Of a stretch of 64,000 nt of DNA, positions 27,930 through 35,410 are shown in pieces. The notes beneath the pieces are model-generated. The model saw nothing but the letters and a program-made list of their open reading frames with translations, had not been told where the DNA came from and searched no databases. Source of the DNA: Oscillospiraceae bacterium (lineage in GTDB: Bacteria; Bacillota; Clostridia; Oscillospirales; Oscillospiraceae). The stretch is taken from the NCBI GenBank assembly GCA_022801715.1, contig JAAWSV010000002.1:1-64000 (forward strand), in the 5' to 3' direction. A program made the position numbers and the translations under genes. Within the stretch, counting starts at the first letter, position 1. Each line of letters starts with the position of its first letter.

Positions 27930-29015
27930 TTACTCGATGCCCAGCTGGACCCATAGGTCGCTGTACAGCGCCTGGGTCTCCGAGGGGAGGGCGTTGTAGG
28001 GCTCGCAGCGGGAGAGGACGCCGGCTGGGGCGGCCATGACCTCGTAGAGCATGGGGTCCAGCGGCTCGCCGTTCTTCTCCTCGTAGTAGGCCGGGTACTG
28101 CTCCAGCGCCTCGGCGTTGGGGGAGGCGTACCAGATGAAGTCCATGTTGGCAAGGCTGGACTCCGTCTTGCACAGGAAGTTGATCCAAGCCTCCGCCTCC
28201 TCCTTGTGCTCCGCGTCCTTCAGGACGCACATGGCGTCTACAAACCAGTTGCTGCCCTCCTTGGGCACCACAAAGCGCAGGTCGGAGTTGTTCATATACA
28301 TGGACAGGAAGTCGCCGGCGTAGTAGGTGCAGATGGCGGTCTCGCCGCTCTCCATCTTGTCGTAGAGCTGGTCCATGAAGAAGCCCTGATAGGCCCCGCC
28401 GCTCTTGGCGTCGCTGAGGAGCTGGTAGGCCTCCTCGATCTCCGCCTCGTTGGTGGTGTTCACCGAGTACCCGAGGTAGAGGAGGGCCGCGCCGATGGCG
28501 TCCCGGGGGTTGCCGATCATGCCGATGCTGCCCGCGTACCTGCCGCTGTCGGTGAACAGGACGCCCCAGCTGTCGATCTCCTCCGATACGATGGCGGAGT
28601 TGTAGATGATGCCCAAGGTGCCCCAGGTGTAGGGGACGGAGTACTTGTTCTCAGGGTCATAGGGGAGGTTCTTGTACTGGCTGTCGATGAGGGAGAAGTT
28701 GGGGATGTTGCCGAAGTTCAGCTCGGCCAGCATATCCTCCGCGATCATCTGGGCGATCATGTAGTCCGAGGGAACGATCACGTCGTAGTCCGCGCCGCCC
28801 TGCTTGATGAGGGCGTACATGGTCTCGTTGCTCTCGGCGGTGGCGTAGTTGACGGTGATGCCCGTCTCCTTCTCAAAGGCGGTGATCAGATCCGGGTCGA
28901 TGTTCTCGCCCCAGCCGCAGACGTTCACCACCCGGCCGCTCTTCTTGGCGCAGCCGGTGAGGGAGAGGGTCAGAACCATGGACAGGGTCAGCAGAAAGGC
29001 AAGTGTTTTTTTCAA
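27930..29015 (-). CDS. potD: Spermidine/putrescine ABC transporter substrate-binding lipoprotein
   Basis: Extracytoplasmic polyamine-binding protein. Signal peptide with lipobox LSLTGC; the mature domain shows VNVCGWGENIDPDLI, ADYDVIVPSDYMI and SVPYTWGTLGIIYNS, typical of PotD/PotF. 361 residues. The start is TTG at 29015 with AGGAGG 9 bases upstream. Last gene of potABCD, 45 bases after potC. The exact polyamine cannot be read from sequence. Confidence 0.9.
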   Translation of the reverse strand: MKKTLAFLLTLSMVLTLSLTGCAKKSGRVVNVCGWGENIDPDLITAFEKETGITVNYATAESNETMYALIKQGGADYDVIVPSDYMIAQMIAEDMLAELNFGNIPNFSLIDSQYKNLPYDPENKYSVPYTWGTLGIIYNSAIVSEEIDSWGVLFTDSGRYAGSIGMIGNPRDAIGAALLYLGYSVNTTNEAEIEEAYQLLSDAKSGGAYQGFFMDQLYDKMESGETAICTYYAGDFLSMYMNNSDLRFVVPKEGSNWFVDAMCVLKDAEHKEEAEAWINFLCKTESSLANMDFIWYASPNAEALEQYPAYYEEKNGEPLDPMLYEVMAAPAGVLSRCEPYNALPSETQALYSDLWVQLGIE

Positions 29016-29060
29016 TGAAGGGTTCCTCCTGATAAGTTAAAATATGGGCGGGGTGAGAAT

Positions 29061-29936
29061 TCAGGCCTGCCGGGCCTGCCGGGCCTTCAGCGCCTTCTCC
29101 TGCCGGGCCTCCCGGATGTTGACGATCACCAGCAGGATCAGCACCGTGATAAAGAGCAGGGTGGAGATGGCGTTGATCTTGGGGCTGATGCGCTTTTTGG
29201 TCATGCCGTAGACCACCATGGCCAAGGTGGAGGCGGAGGAGCCGGCGGTGAAGTAGGAGATGACGAAGTCGTCCACGCTCATGGTGAAGGCGATCAGCAT
29301 CCCGGAGACCACACCGGGCTTGATCTCCGGCAGCACCACCTTCCAGAAGGCCTGCATCCACGTACAGCCCAAGTCCTGGGCGGCATCCACCAGGTTCTTG
29401 TCCATCTGCCGGAGCTTGGGCATGATGGAGAGGATCACATAGGGGATGTCGAAGGTGATGTGGGCGATCAGCAGCGTGCCGAAGCCCATATGGAGCTTGA
29501 CCGGCAGGGTGATGAAGCTCTGGGCCCCGTTCAGGTAGGCCGCCACAGGCTGCCAGGCGGCGAAGAAGGCCACAAACAGCAGGCACAGCGACACGCCGGT
29601 GACAATGTCCGCGTTGGTCATGGGGATGCTGTTCACCGTCATCAGAGGGGTGCGCCAACGCTTTTTCATGTTGTAGAACCCCACCGCGGCGAAGAGGCCC
29701 ACCGCCGTGGCTATTAGTGTGGCGATGAGGGACACCAGCAGCGTGGTGCTGAGGGCGTTGATAATATCCCGGTCCTGGAACAGCTCCAGATACCAGCGGA
29801 AGGTGAAGCCCTGCCACACGGTGCGGCTCTTGGAGTCGTTGAAGGAGAACACGATCAGCACGAAGATGGGGGCGTAGAGAAAGAGAAACACCAGCGCCAT
29901 AAAGAGGCGGGAGAGGGGGGAGGTCCTTGTCTTCAT
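29061..29936 (-). CDS. potC: Spermidine/putrescine ABC transporter permease
   Basis: Inner-membrane permease with six predicted helices and the EAA-type loop LVDAAQDLGCTWMQAFWKVVLPEIKPG that contacts the ATPase. 291 residues. It overlaps potB by 4 bases (ATGA), so translation is coupled. The C-terminal tail is basic and Ala/Arg/Gln-rich (KALKARQARQA), beyond the last helix. Confidence 0.92.
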   Translation of the reverse strand: MKTRTSPLSRLFMALVFLFLYAPIFVLIVFSFNDSKSRTVWQGFTFRWYLELFQDRDIINALSTTLLVSLIATLIATAVGLFAAVGFYNMKKRWRTPLMTVNSIPMTNADIVTGVSLCLLFVAFFAAWQPVAAYLNGAQSFITLPVKLHMGFGTLLIAHITFDIPYVILSIMPKLRQMDKNLVDAAQDLGCTWMQAFWKVVLPEIKPGVVSGMLIAFTMSVDDFVISYFTAGSSASTLAMVVYGMTKKRISPKINAISTLLFITVLILLVIVNIREARQEKALKARQARQA

Positions 29937-30883
29937 AGCATCACCGCCTGTTCCTCGCCCTCACCAAAGCGGTTCATCACCGCCATGCAGACGATAACCA
30001 CCACCATCATCACCAAGGAGATGGCGCTGCCCAAGTAGGGGTTGTAAGCCATGCCGGTGAACTGCGTCTCGATGAGATCGCCCAGCAGCAGCTGGTTCTT
30101 GCCGCCTAAGAGCTGGGAGATGGCGAAGGTGGACACCGACGGCACAAATACCATGGTGATCCCCGAGAGCACGCCGGAGAGGCTGAGGGGGAAAACCACC
30201 TTGCGGAACACCCGGAGGGTATCCGCCCCCAAGTCCCGTGCGGCCTCCAGGAGGCTGTTGTCCAGCTTCACGATTACCGAGTAGATGGGCAGCACCATGA
30301 AGGGCAGGTAGTTGTACACCATCCCTAACACCACCGCGCCGGGGGTGTTGATCATGTGGAAGAAGGTCATATCCGTGCTCCGCTTGGCGAACAGGGCAAG
30401 TTGGGTGCCCAGCTCCCCGTTGAGCCAAGCTAAAGGGCCGCTGTTCAGAGCGGCGCATAGGCTGTTCAGTCCGCCGTTGATCAGGTTTCCCAGGTCAATA
30501 ATGCCCACGGCGGCAAAGAGCCGGTTTAAGAGGCCCTTGTCCTCTAAAATGGACATCCAAGAGTAGGTCCGCAGGAGGAAGTTCATCCACATGGGCAGCA
30601 TGATGAGCATCATGGCCACCCGCTGCACGCCGGCGGTCTCACGGGCCAGCACGTAGGCCAAGGGGTAGCCGATGAGCAGGCACAGCAGCGTGGCAATCAG
30701 CGCCAGCTGGAAGGAGCGGGAGAACACCACCGCGTAGTCCTCCATGTGGGCGAAGTTCTCCAAGGTAAAGCCGCCATCGGCGGAGGAGAAGGCGTAGACC
30801 ACCACCAGCACGATGGGGGCTACCACGAAGAGGGCCATCCACACCACGTAGGGAAGGGCAAAGAGGCTCCGTCTATTCCGCAT
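29933..30883 (-). CDS. potB: Spermidine/putrescine ABC transporter permease
   Basis: Partner permease of PotC. Six predicted helices; the EAA loop is [27 protein letters not shown]. 316 residues, longer than E. coli PotB because of an expanded periplasmic loop around residues 125-180. GAGGAGG precedes the start, which overlaps the potA stop by 11 bases. Confidence 0.92.
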   Translation of the reverse strand: MRNRRSLFALPYVVWMALFVVAPIVLVVVYAFSSADGGFTLENFAHMEDYAVVFSRSFQLALIATLLCLLIGYPLAYVLARETAGVQRVAMMLIMLPMWMNFLLRTYSWMSILEDKGLLNRLFAAVGIIDLGNLINGGLNSLCAALNSGPLAWLNGELGTQLALFAKRSTDMTFFHMINTPGAVVLGMVYNYLPFMVLPIYSVIVKLDNSLLEAARDLGADTLRVFRKVVFPLSLSGVLSGITMVFVPSVSTFAISQLLGGKNQLLLGDLIETQFTGMAYNPYLGSAISLVMMVVVIVCMAVMNRFGEGEEQAVML

Positions 30884-32072
30884 GGCCCGCCTCCTCCTCG
30901 TCCTCCTCGTCCAAGAGGGTGACGTCGCCGATCTCGTCGTACTCCTCGGAGTAGGAGGAGTAGTCGCCGAACATGCCGGAGTAGGCGCTCTTGTGCATGA
31001 TATGGATGTCGTCGGGGTTCAGCACGATGCCGATGGTCTCCCCCACGTCGTGGAAGTCCGTGGTCTGGATCAGCCACTTGTAGCCCTTGAAGTCCACGAT
31101 GGTATCGTAGTGGACGCCCTTGAAGGTGACGGCGGTAACGGTGCCCTTCAGCTGTCCCTTGTCCACGGGAACAATGTCCACGTCCTCGGGCCGGATGACC
31201 ACGTCCACCGGCTCCATGGGGGCGAAGCCCTTATCTAAGCACTTGAACTTCCGGTTGAAGAACTCCACCACGTAGTCCTCGTGCATCACGCCGTCCAGGA
31301 TGTTGGACTCCCCGATGAAGTCCGCCACGAAGGCGTTCTTGGGCTCGTTATAGATATCCTCGGGGCGGCCGATCTGCTGGATTTTGCCCTGATCCATCAC
31401 CACGATGGTGTCGGACATGGCCAAGGCCTCCTCCTGGTCATGGGTGACATAGATAAAAGTGATCCCCATCTGCTGCTGAATCCGTTTCAGCTCGCTCTGC
31501 ATGTCCTTTCTAAGACGCAGATCCAAGGCGCCCAGAGGCTCGTCCAGAAGCAGTACCTTGGGGCGGTTCACCAGGGCCCGGGCGATGGCCACCCGCTGCT
31601 GCTGTCCGCCGGAGAGCTCGGTGATCCGGCGGTTCTCGAACCCCTTGAGGCTCACCACTGAGAGCATCTCCAGCACCCGCTCCCGGATCTCGCTCTCCGG
31701 GAGCTTGACCTTTCGCTTCACGGGTTTTCCCGCGGCGCTGGTCTCCTCAACCGTCTTGGGAATCCGCAGGCCGAAGGCCACATTCTCAAAGACGTTCAGG
31801 TGGGGGAAGAGGGCGTAGCGCTGAAAAACGGTATTCACCTGCCGCAAATGGGGGGGAATATCATTCATCCTCACCCCGTCGAACAGCACTTCTCCTGCCG
31901 TAGGCGTGGTGAAGCCGCCAATGATGCGCAAGGTGGTCGTCTTGCCGCAGCCACTGGGTCCAAGCAGTGTGAGGAACTCACTATCGTTAATGTACAGATT
32001 GATGTTATCGAGAACCAGCTCGTCGTCAAACGCCATGGAGCATCCCACTAGGCGAATCAACTCTTTGGACAT
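30873..32072 (-). CDS. potA: Spermidine/putrescine ABC transporter ATP-binding protein
   Basis: ATPase of the polyamine importer. Walker [10 protein letters not shown], signature [15 protein letters not shown], Walker [13 protein letters not shown]-loop [11 protein letters not shown] and a C-terminal TOBE regulatory domain ([13 protein letters not shown]). The start at 32072 (MSKELIRLV) has GGGGGAGG upstream; the track's 42 extra codons contain the promoter region. 399 residues, ending in a very acidic tail (LLDEEDEEE) not usual for PotA. Confidence 0.93.
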   Translation of the reverse strand: MSKELIRLVGCSMAFDDELVLDNINLYINDSEFLTLLGPSGCGKTTTLRIIGGFTTPTAGEVLFDGVRMNDIPPHLRQVNTVFQRYALFPHLNVFENVAFGLRIPKTVEETSAAGKPVKRKVKLPESEIRERVLEMLSVVSLKGFENRRITELSGGQQQRVAIARALVNRPKVLLLDEPLGALDLRLRKDMQSELKRIQQQMGITFIYVTHDQEEALAMSDTIVVMDQGKIQQIGRPEDIYNEPKNAFVADFIGESNILDGVMHEDYVVEFFNRKFKCLDKGFAPMEPVDVVIRPEDVDIVPVDKGQLKGTVTAVTFKGVHYDTIVDFKGYKWLIQTTDFHDVGETIGIVLNPDDIHIMHKSAYSGMFGDYSSYSEEYDEIGDVTLLDEEDEEEAGHAE

Positions 32073-32169
32073 TATCCTCCCCCGTTCTTTTGCTGTATTT
32101 TTTATCTTAGAACATAGAAAATCGCCCGTTTTTCCTGAGTACTTTTCCCCGGGAAAAACAGGCAAGGTA

Positions 32170-32198
32170 AATATATAGGAAATATGGGGAATTGTCAA
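32170..32198 (-). promoter_or_regulatory. potA: Consensus promoter of the potABCD operon
   Basis: On the minus strand, TTGACA, a 17-base spacer and TATATT give a leader of about 90 bases before potA. The leader holds a TTTTCCC-G-GGGAAAA palindrome and an alternative GTTTTTCC/GGAAAAAC pairing. These are mutually exclusive structures whose relevance is untested. Confidence 0.85.
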
Positions 32199-32232
32199 TA
32201 GCGTTGGGGAAATTTTTTAATGAGGAATGAGA

Positions 32233-32281
32233 AATTAGGAATGGATGTGTCCAGCTCCGCCGGACACATCCATTCCTAATT
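32233..32281. repeat. 20-bp perfect inverted repeat built on the box repeat
   Basis: AATTAGGAATGGATGTGTCC and its exact complement flank a 9-base loop. The box TTAGGAAT forms the ends of both arms. On the minus strand the box supplies the TAG stop of the pseudouridine synthase gene. No T-tract follows in that direction. Confidence 0.85.
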
Positions 32282-33238
32282 CTTAGCAAAGTATTTTGCC
32301 GCAAAGGGGACGGTTTCTACTTGGAAGGCCTGGCCGCGGAGGTACTCCAATATCCCGGCTTCGGTGGGGAAGTCGAAGCGGAGGTAGCAGCTGTAGAGGG
32401 CCTGGCGGGTCTCGTTGTAGCGGCGGTTGATTTCACCACGGCCGTATTTGCCGTCGCCCAAGAGGGGGCAGCCGATGTGGGACAGGCTGGCGCGGATCTG
32501 GTGGGTGCGGCCGGTGAGAAGCTCGGCCTCCACCAGGCTCAGCTCCCCGCGGGTCTCTATGGTGCGGTAGAGGGTGATGGCGGTCTTGCCGCCGGGGACG
32601 GGGCGGCGGTGGACCTTTACCTCGTTTTTGGCCTCGTCCTTCAGGAGAAAGCACTCGATGCGGCCCTCGGCCGGGTTGGGGCGGCCTACGGTGACGCAGA
32701 GGTATCGCTTGGTGATCTCGCGGTTTCGGATCTTGTCGTTCAGGATGCGCAGGGCCTCGGCGGTCTTGGCGGCGATGACGATGCCGCCGGTGTTTCGGTC
32801 GATCCGGTTGCAGAGGGCCGGGGTGAAGGCGTTCTCCCAGCGGGGGTTCCACTCCCGCTTCTGGTAGAGGTAGGCGCAGATGTGGTTGATGAGGGTGTTG
32901 ACCTTCTCCGCCTCGTCGGCGTGGACCACCACGCCGGGGCGCTTGTCCAGGAGAAGGATGTGCTCGTCCTCGTACAGGATGGTCAGCTGGGGCTTAAAGA
33001 GGGTGAGAAACAGGTTGTCCTCACGGGGGACGTCGAAAAACTCGTCGTTGATGTAGAGCTGGAGCACGTCCCCGGTCTGGAGGCGCTGGTCCCGCTGGCA
33101 CCGCTGGCCGTTGCATTTGATGCGCTTGATGCGGATATACTTTTGCATCAGGGCAGGGGGGAGCAGGGGCAGGGCCTTGGACACAAACCGGTCCAGCCGC
33201 TGTCCCGCGTCGTTTTTCCCGATGGTCAGCTCTCTCAT
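32276..33238 (-). CDS. RluA-family pseudouridine synthase
   Basis: rRNA/tRNA pseudouridine synthase with an N-terminal S4 RNA-binding domain (AGQRLDRFVSKALP) and a catalytic domain whose Asp lies in NRIDRNTGGIV, a variant of the usual RLDxxTSG. RTHQIRASLSHIG near the C-terminus is the second family motif. 320 residues. The target base is not predictable. It overlaps the upstream cupin gene by 4 bases. Its stop TAG sits in a box repeat. Confidence 0.9.
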   Translation of the reverse strand: MRELTIGKNDAGQRLDRFVSKALPLLPPALMQKYIRIKRIKCNGQRCQRDQRLQTGDVLQLYINDEFFDVPREDNLFLTLFKPQLTILYEDEHILLLDKRPGVVVHADEAEKVNTLINHICAYLYQKREWNPRWENAFTPALCNRIDRNTGGIVIAAKTAEALRILNDKIRNREITKRYLCVTVGRPNPAEGRIECFLLKDEAKNEVKVHRRPVPGGKTAITLYRTIETRGELSLVEAELLTGRTHQIRASLSHIGCPLLGDGKYGRGEINRRYNETRQALYSCYLRFDFPTEAGILEYLRGQAFQVETVPFAAKYFAKN

Positions 33239-33558
33239 AGCCGCTCCTGACGCCGGGTGGAGAGCTTGAAGACCTTGGCCGCGCTGTCCGAGCGGTTCCA
33301 GATGGAGTGGGGGGTCATGCCGTCTACAAACAGGGACTCGTCCTGCTTGACGGTGACCTCCCGGTCCCCCAAGACGACCTGGACCTCACCCTCCGTTACC
33401 AAGAAGATGTGGTCTTCCGGGTGGGTGTGGCTGCCCTCCGGTCCGCCGCCGCCGGGCTGGATGTAGGCCACGGCGCCCCACTGGAGCGTGCCGCCCCCAT
33501 AGAAGAGCTTTTTGGCGGAAAAATTCTTGTGGCCGGGCGGTGTCATAAACGTTTCCAC
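33235..33558 (-). CDS. Small cupin-domain protein
   Basis: 107-residue single cupin: GGGGPEGSHTHPEDHIFLVTEGE gives the first metal-binding motif (HxH...E) and DGMTPHSIWNRSD the second His. The ligand and reaction are unknown. I chose a GTG start at 33558 because AGGGGG lies 8 bases upstream; the ORF-track start at 33645 is a TTG inside the -35 box of this gene's own promoter. First gene of a two-gene unit with the pseudouridine synthase. Confidence 0.8.
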   Translation of the reverse strand: METFMTPPGHKNFSAKKLFYGGGTLQWGAVAYIQPGGGGPEGSHTHPEDHIFLVTEGEVQVVLGDREVTVKQDESLFVDGMTPHSIWNRSDSAAKVFKLSTRRQERL

Positions 33559-33616
33559 GGTGAAGGCCCCCTTTGCTTTTCGCTTCGTTTTGGCGGTCTT
33601 GCCCGCCTGCCGCTCT

Positions 33617-33645
33617 ATTGTAAGCGGAATTTGAAAATTTTGCAA
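33617..33645 (-). promoter_or_regulatory. Promoter of the cupin-pseudouridine synthase unit
   Basis: On the minus strand, TTGCAA, a 17-base spacer and TACAAT. It diverges from the yceD promoter; the two -35 boxes are 19 bases apart. Confidence 0.75.
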
Positions 33646-33664
33646 GAAAAATCGGAAAAAGTAT

Positions 33665-33693
33665 TTGACAACTGGGGAAACATCTACTATAAT
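33665..33693 (+). promoter_or_regulatory. Perfect consensus promoter of yceD-rpmF
   Basis: TTGACA, a 17-base spacer and TATAAT: 12 of 12 consensus bases. It is 27 bases before yceD, leaving a leader of about 20 bases. Strong constitutive expression fits a ribosome-assembly and ribosomal-protein unit. Confidence 0.95.
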
Positions 33694-33720
33694 ACTAATC
33701 GTGTCTTTGCGAGGTGTGCC

Positions 33721-34224
33721 ATGCTTCTAAGTGTAAAAAAGATCATCAACGCCCCCGGAGAGGGACAGGACTTCCTCTTTGAGCTGGACCTGTCCGATGT
33801 GGAATTCGGCGGCTTGTACCCAATCGACCGTCCGGTGGTGGTAACCGGCGGCGTGCGGAACATTGCGGGGATGCTCCTCCTACAGTTCGAGGCCAGCACA
33901 GTGCTGCGTCTGGTATGCGACCGCTGCGCGAAGCCGTTTTCCCGGGAGAAGGCCGTCCGGTGTGAGTATATGCTCTCCGAGGAGGCCGAGGACGAGGAAA
34001 ACGACAACATCGTTTTAATTGAGAACGACGCGGTGGACGTGGGCGATTTGGCCAGGACGGCATTCATTTTGGATATGGACACAAAGAACCTCTGCCAGGA
34101 GGACTGCAAGGGGCTGTGCCCCAGGTGCGGAGCCGATCTCAACCAAGGGAGCTGCGGCTGTCAGAAGAGAGACGTGGACCCCCGATTGGCTGTGCTTGCC
34201 AGGCTCTTGGAAGAGAAGGAATGA
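33721..34224 (+). CDS. yceD: YceD/DUF177 family protein
   Basis: 167 residues. DUF177 proteins affect 23S rRNA accumulation and are usually encoded just before rpmF, as here. Four or more cysteines form a probable zinc site: CDRCAKPF and CQEDCKGLCPRCGADLNQGSCGC. The start at 33721 is fixed by the promoter 27 bases upstream; the longer track ORF would begin upstream of the transcription start. The spacing to rpmF is 35 bases. Confidence 0.9.
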   Translation: MLLSVKKIINAPGEGQDFLFELDLSDVEFGGLYPIDRPVVVTGGVRNIAGMLLLQFEASTVLRLVCDRCAKPFSREKAVRCEYMLSEEAEDEENDNIVLIENDAVDVGDLARTAFILDMDTKNLCQEDCKGLCPRCGADLNQGSCGCQKRDVDPRLAVLARLLEEKE

Positions 34225-34259
34225 AAAAACAAAATCCATTGATATAGGAGGTGTCATAC

Positions 34260-34448
34260 ATGGCAGTCCCCAAGGGTAAAGTCTCCAAGGCAAGACGTGA
34301 CAAGCGCCGCAGCTCCCACTGGAAGCTGGCGGTGCCCGGTCTGGTCAAGTGCCCCAAGTGCGGTGCTATGCGCCTGCCCCATAGAATGTGTCAGGAGTGC
34401 GGTACGTACAATGGCCGTCAGGTCAAGGTTGTTGATGCTGCTGACTAA
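34260..34448 (+). CDS. rpmF: 50S ribosomal protein L32
   Basis: 62 residues, the zinc-binding four-Cys form ([18 protein letters not shown]). [22 protein letters not shown] is the conserved N-terminal half. GGAGG is 8-9 bases before ATG 34260. A strong terminator follows directly. Confidence 0.97.
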   Translation: MAVPKGKVSKARRDKRRSSHWKLAVPGLVKCPKCGAMRLPHRMCQECGTYNGRQVKVVDAAD

Positions 34449-34483
34449 AAAAGAAGAAGGCCGCAGGGCCTTCTTCTTTTTTT
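34447..34483 (+). terminator. Terminator after rpmF
   Basis: AAAAAAGAAGAAGGCC pairs with GGCCTTCTTCTTTTTTT across a GCAG loop. Strong intrinsic terminator. Confidence 0.94.
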
Positions 34484-35129
34484 GTCGTTGGGGAGGGGGA
34501 GACGGGGGACGGTGTGCCGGGGGCGGCGCGGCCGATGGGGGATATCGGGGGTGCGGTTGGAAGCGGGGAACGGGCCGGTGGGGACACCGGCCCCTGCGGG
34601 CGGGTGGTAGGGGGCGCCTGCGGGGAATCCCTTCACCGCTTTGGGGCGGTTGGCTTTGAGACACGCCTGCGGGCGCACAATACCCGCAAGGGGCACGCCG
34701 CATCCGTAAGCGGCAGAGCCGCCAACAGCTGCGCTGTGTGCGCCCCTACATGCGGTATACCGAAGTATTCCGATTAACGGGGGACGGGCCGGCGGGGACA
34801 TCGGGCCCTGCGGAGGGTGTTTTATTGGGGATTTCCGGAGGACGGACACGGCGCGCCGGGTCGTCGCGCCCTACAAAGATTTACGCAACAACAACATTAC
34901 CGGCAAGTACGGCGGCATTTGCCGCACTATGCCAGCGATTTGGCCTCTAAGTTCCGGAGGCAAGTCGGGCGACGGAGGCAGAGCGGCAGCGGGGGCTTAT
35001 AGCAAGGCTAAAGACGGGGGGATGCTTTCAGGACACCTTTATTTGTGCGGGAGTCACCGCTGCCGCGTCCGAAGCGCCAAGCTGAAAATCAAGCACCAGT
35101 CTGCCGAAACAGCGTCGTAACCTGGGGTT
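34484..35129. other. Non-coding, repeat-rich region (first part)
   Basis: About 650 bases without a credible gene; the short ORFs here have no recognisable motif. It contains a diverged direct repeat (ACGGGCCGGTGGGGACACCG at 34570 and ACGGGCCGGCGGGGACATCG at 34784), local hairpins such as GGGCCGGTG/CACCGGCCC and GCCGC-ATCCGTAA-GCGGC, and G/C-rich decayed-looking sequence. The segment 34870-35110 is less G-rich and has an open frame ending in a TAA at 35118-35120; it could be a remnant gene but matches nothing I know. Confidence 0.5.
34570..34813 (+). repeat. Pair of diverged direct repeats with internal hairpin
   Basis: The unit ACGGGCCGG(T/C)GGGGACA(C/T)CGG(C/G)CCCTGCGG occurs at 34570 and 34784, 214 bases apart. 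The first copy folds into a perfect 9-bp stem; the second has substitutions. Confidence 0.65.
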
Positions 35130-35320
35130 CTTAGGGGGGCGGGCGTAAGGACTGTGCCCCCGGAAGGGGGCTAAAGTCCGCCGGCCCGTCCCCCTAAGCG
35201 CGCTTTTGCTGACTTTTCTCGTGTGAGAAAAGTCAGTCGCCCGGGGGCGAAACCCCCGTCTCCTGTCCCCGCGTGGGGGACGCGCCAAGGCTGAGGCGCC
35301 GCTCGCCGCCTTTTGGAAGT
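35130..35320 (+). ncRNA. Cluster of consecutive hairpins, possible structured RNA
   Basis: It opens with a 69-base three-tier hairpin (35130-35198): a 15-bp stem (CTTAGGGGGGCGGGC paired with GCCCGTCCCCCTAAG, one G-T), an internal loop, GGACT/AGTCC, a second internal loop, then GCCCCC-GGAA-GGGGGC with a GNRA-type tetraloop. Next come CTGACTTTTCTC-GTGT-GAGAAAAGTCAG (12 bp), CGGGGG-CGAAA-CCCCCG and GTCCCC-GCGTG-GGGGAC, then AAGGC/GCCTT. No protein is encoded. Whether it is transcribed is unknown; the strand is assigned by the GNRA loop. Confidence 0.5.
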
Positions 35321-35325
35321 TTCCC

Positions 35326-35354
35326 TTGAATTATTAGGAAAAATTCAGTATACT
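35326..35354 (+). promoter_or_regulatory. Promoter of the DUF512 gene
   Basis: TTGAAT, a 17-base spacer and TATACT. A second -10-like TATAAT lies 19 bases further on, within a direct repeat of GTATACTAT, so two start sites are possible. Confidence 0.65.
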
Positions 35355-35410
35355 ATCTTGCGTATACTATAATAAATAACTCCCCAATGGGAAAATAAAA
35401 AGGAGCACCT

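Noticed and set aside
33307-33720. Long N-terminal extension of the yceD ORF
   Set aside because: It lies upstream of, and across, the consensus promoter at 33665-33693 and is antisense to the cupin gene.
34484-35320. RNase P RNA, tmRNA or SRP RNA gene
   Set aside because: None of the conserved cores of these RNAs could be found; the structure present is a different stack of simple hairpins.
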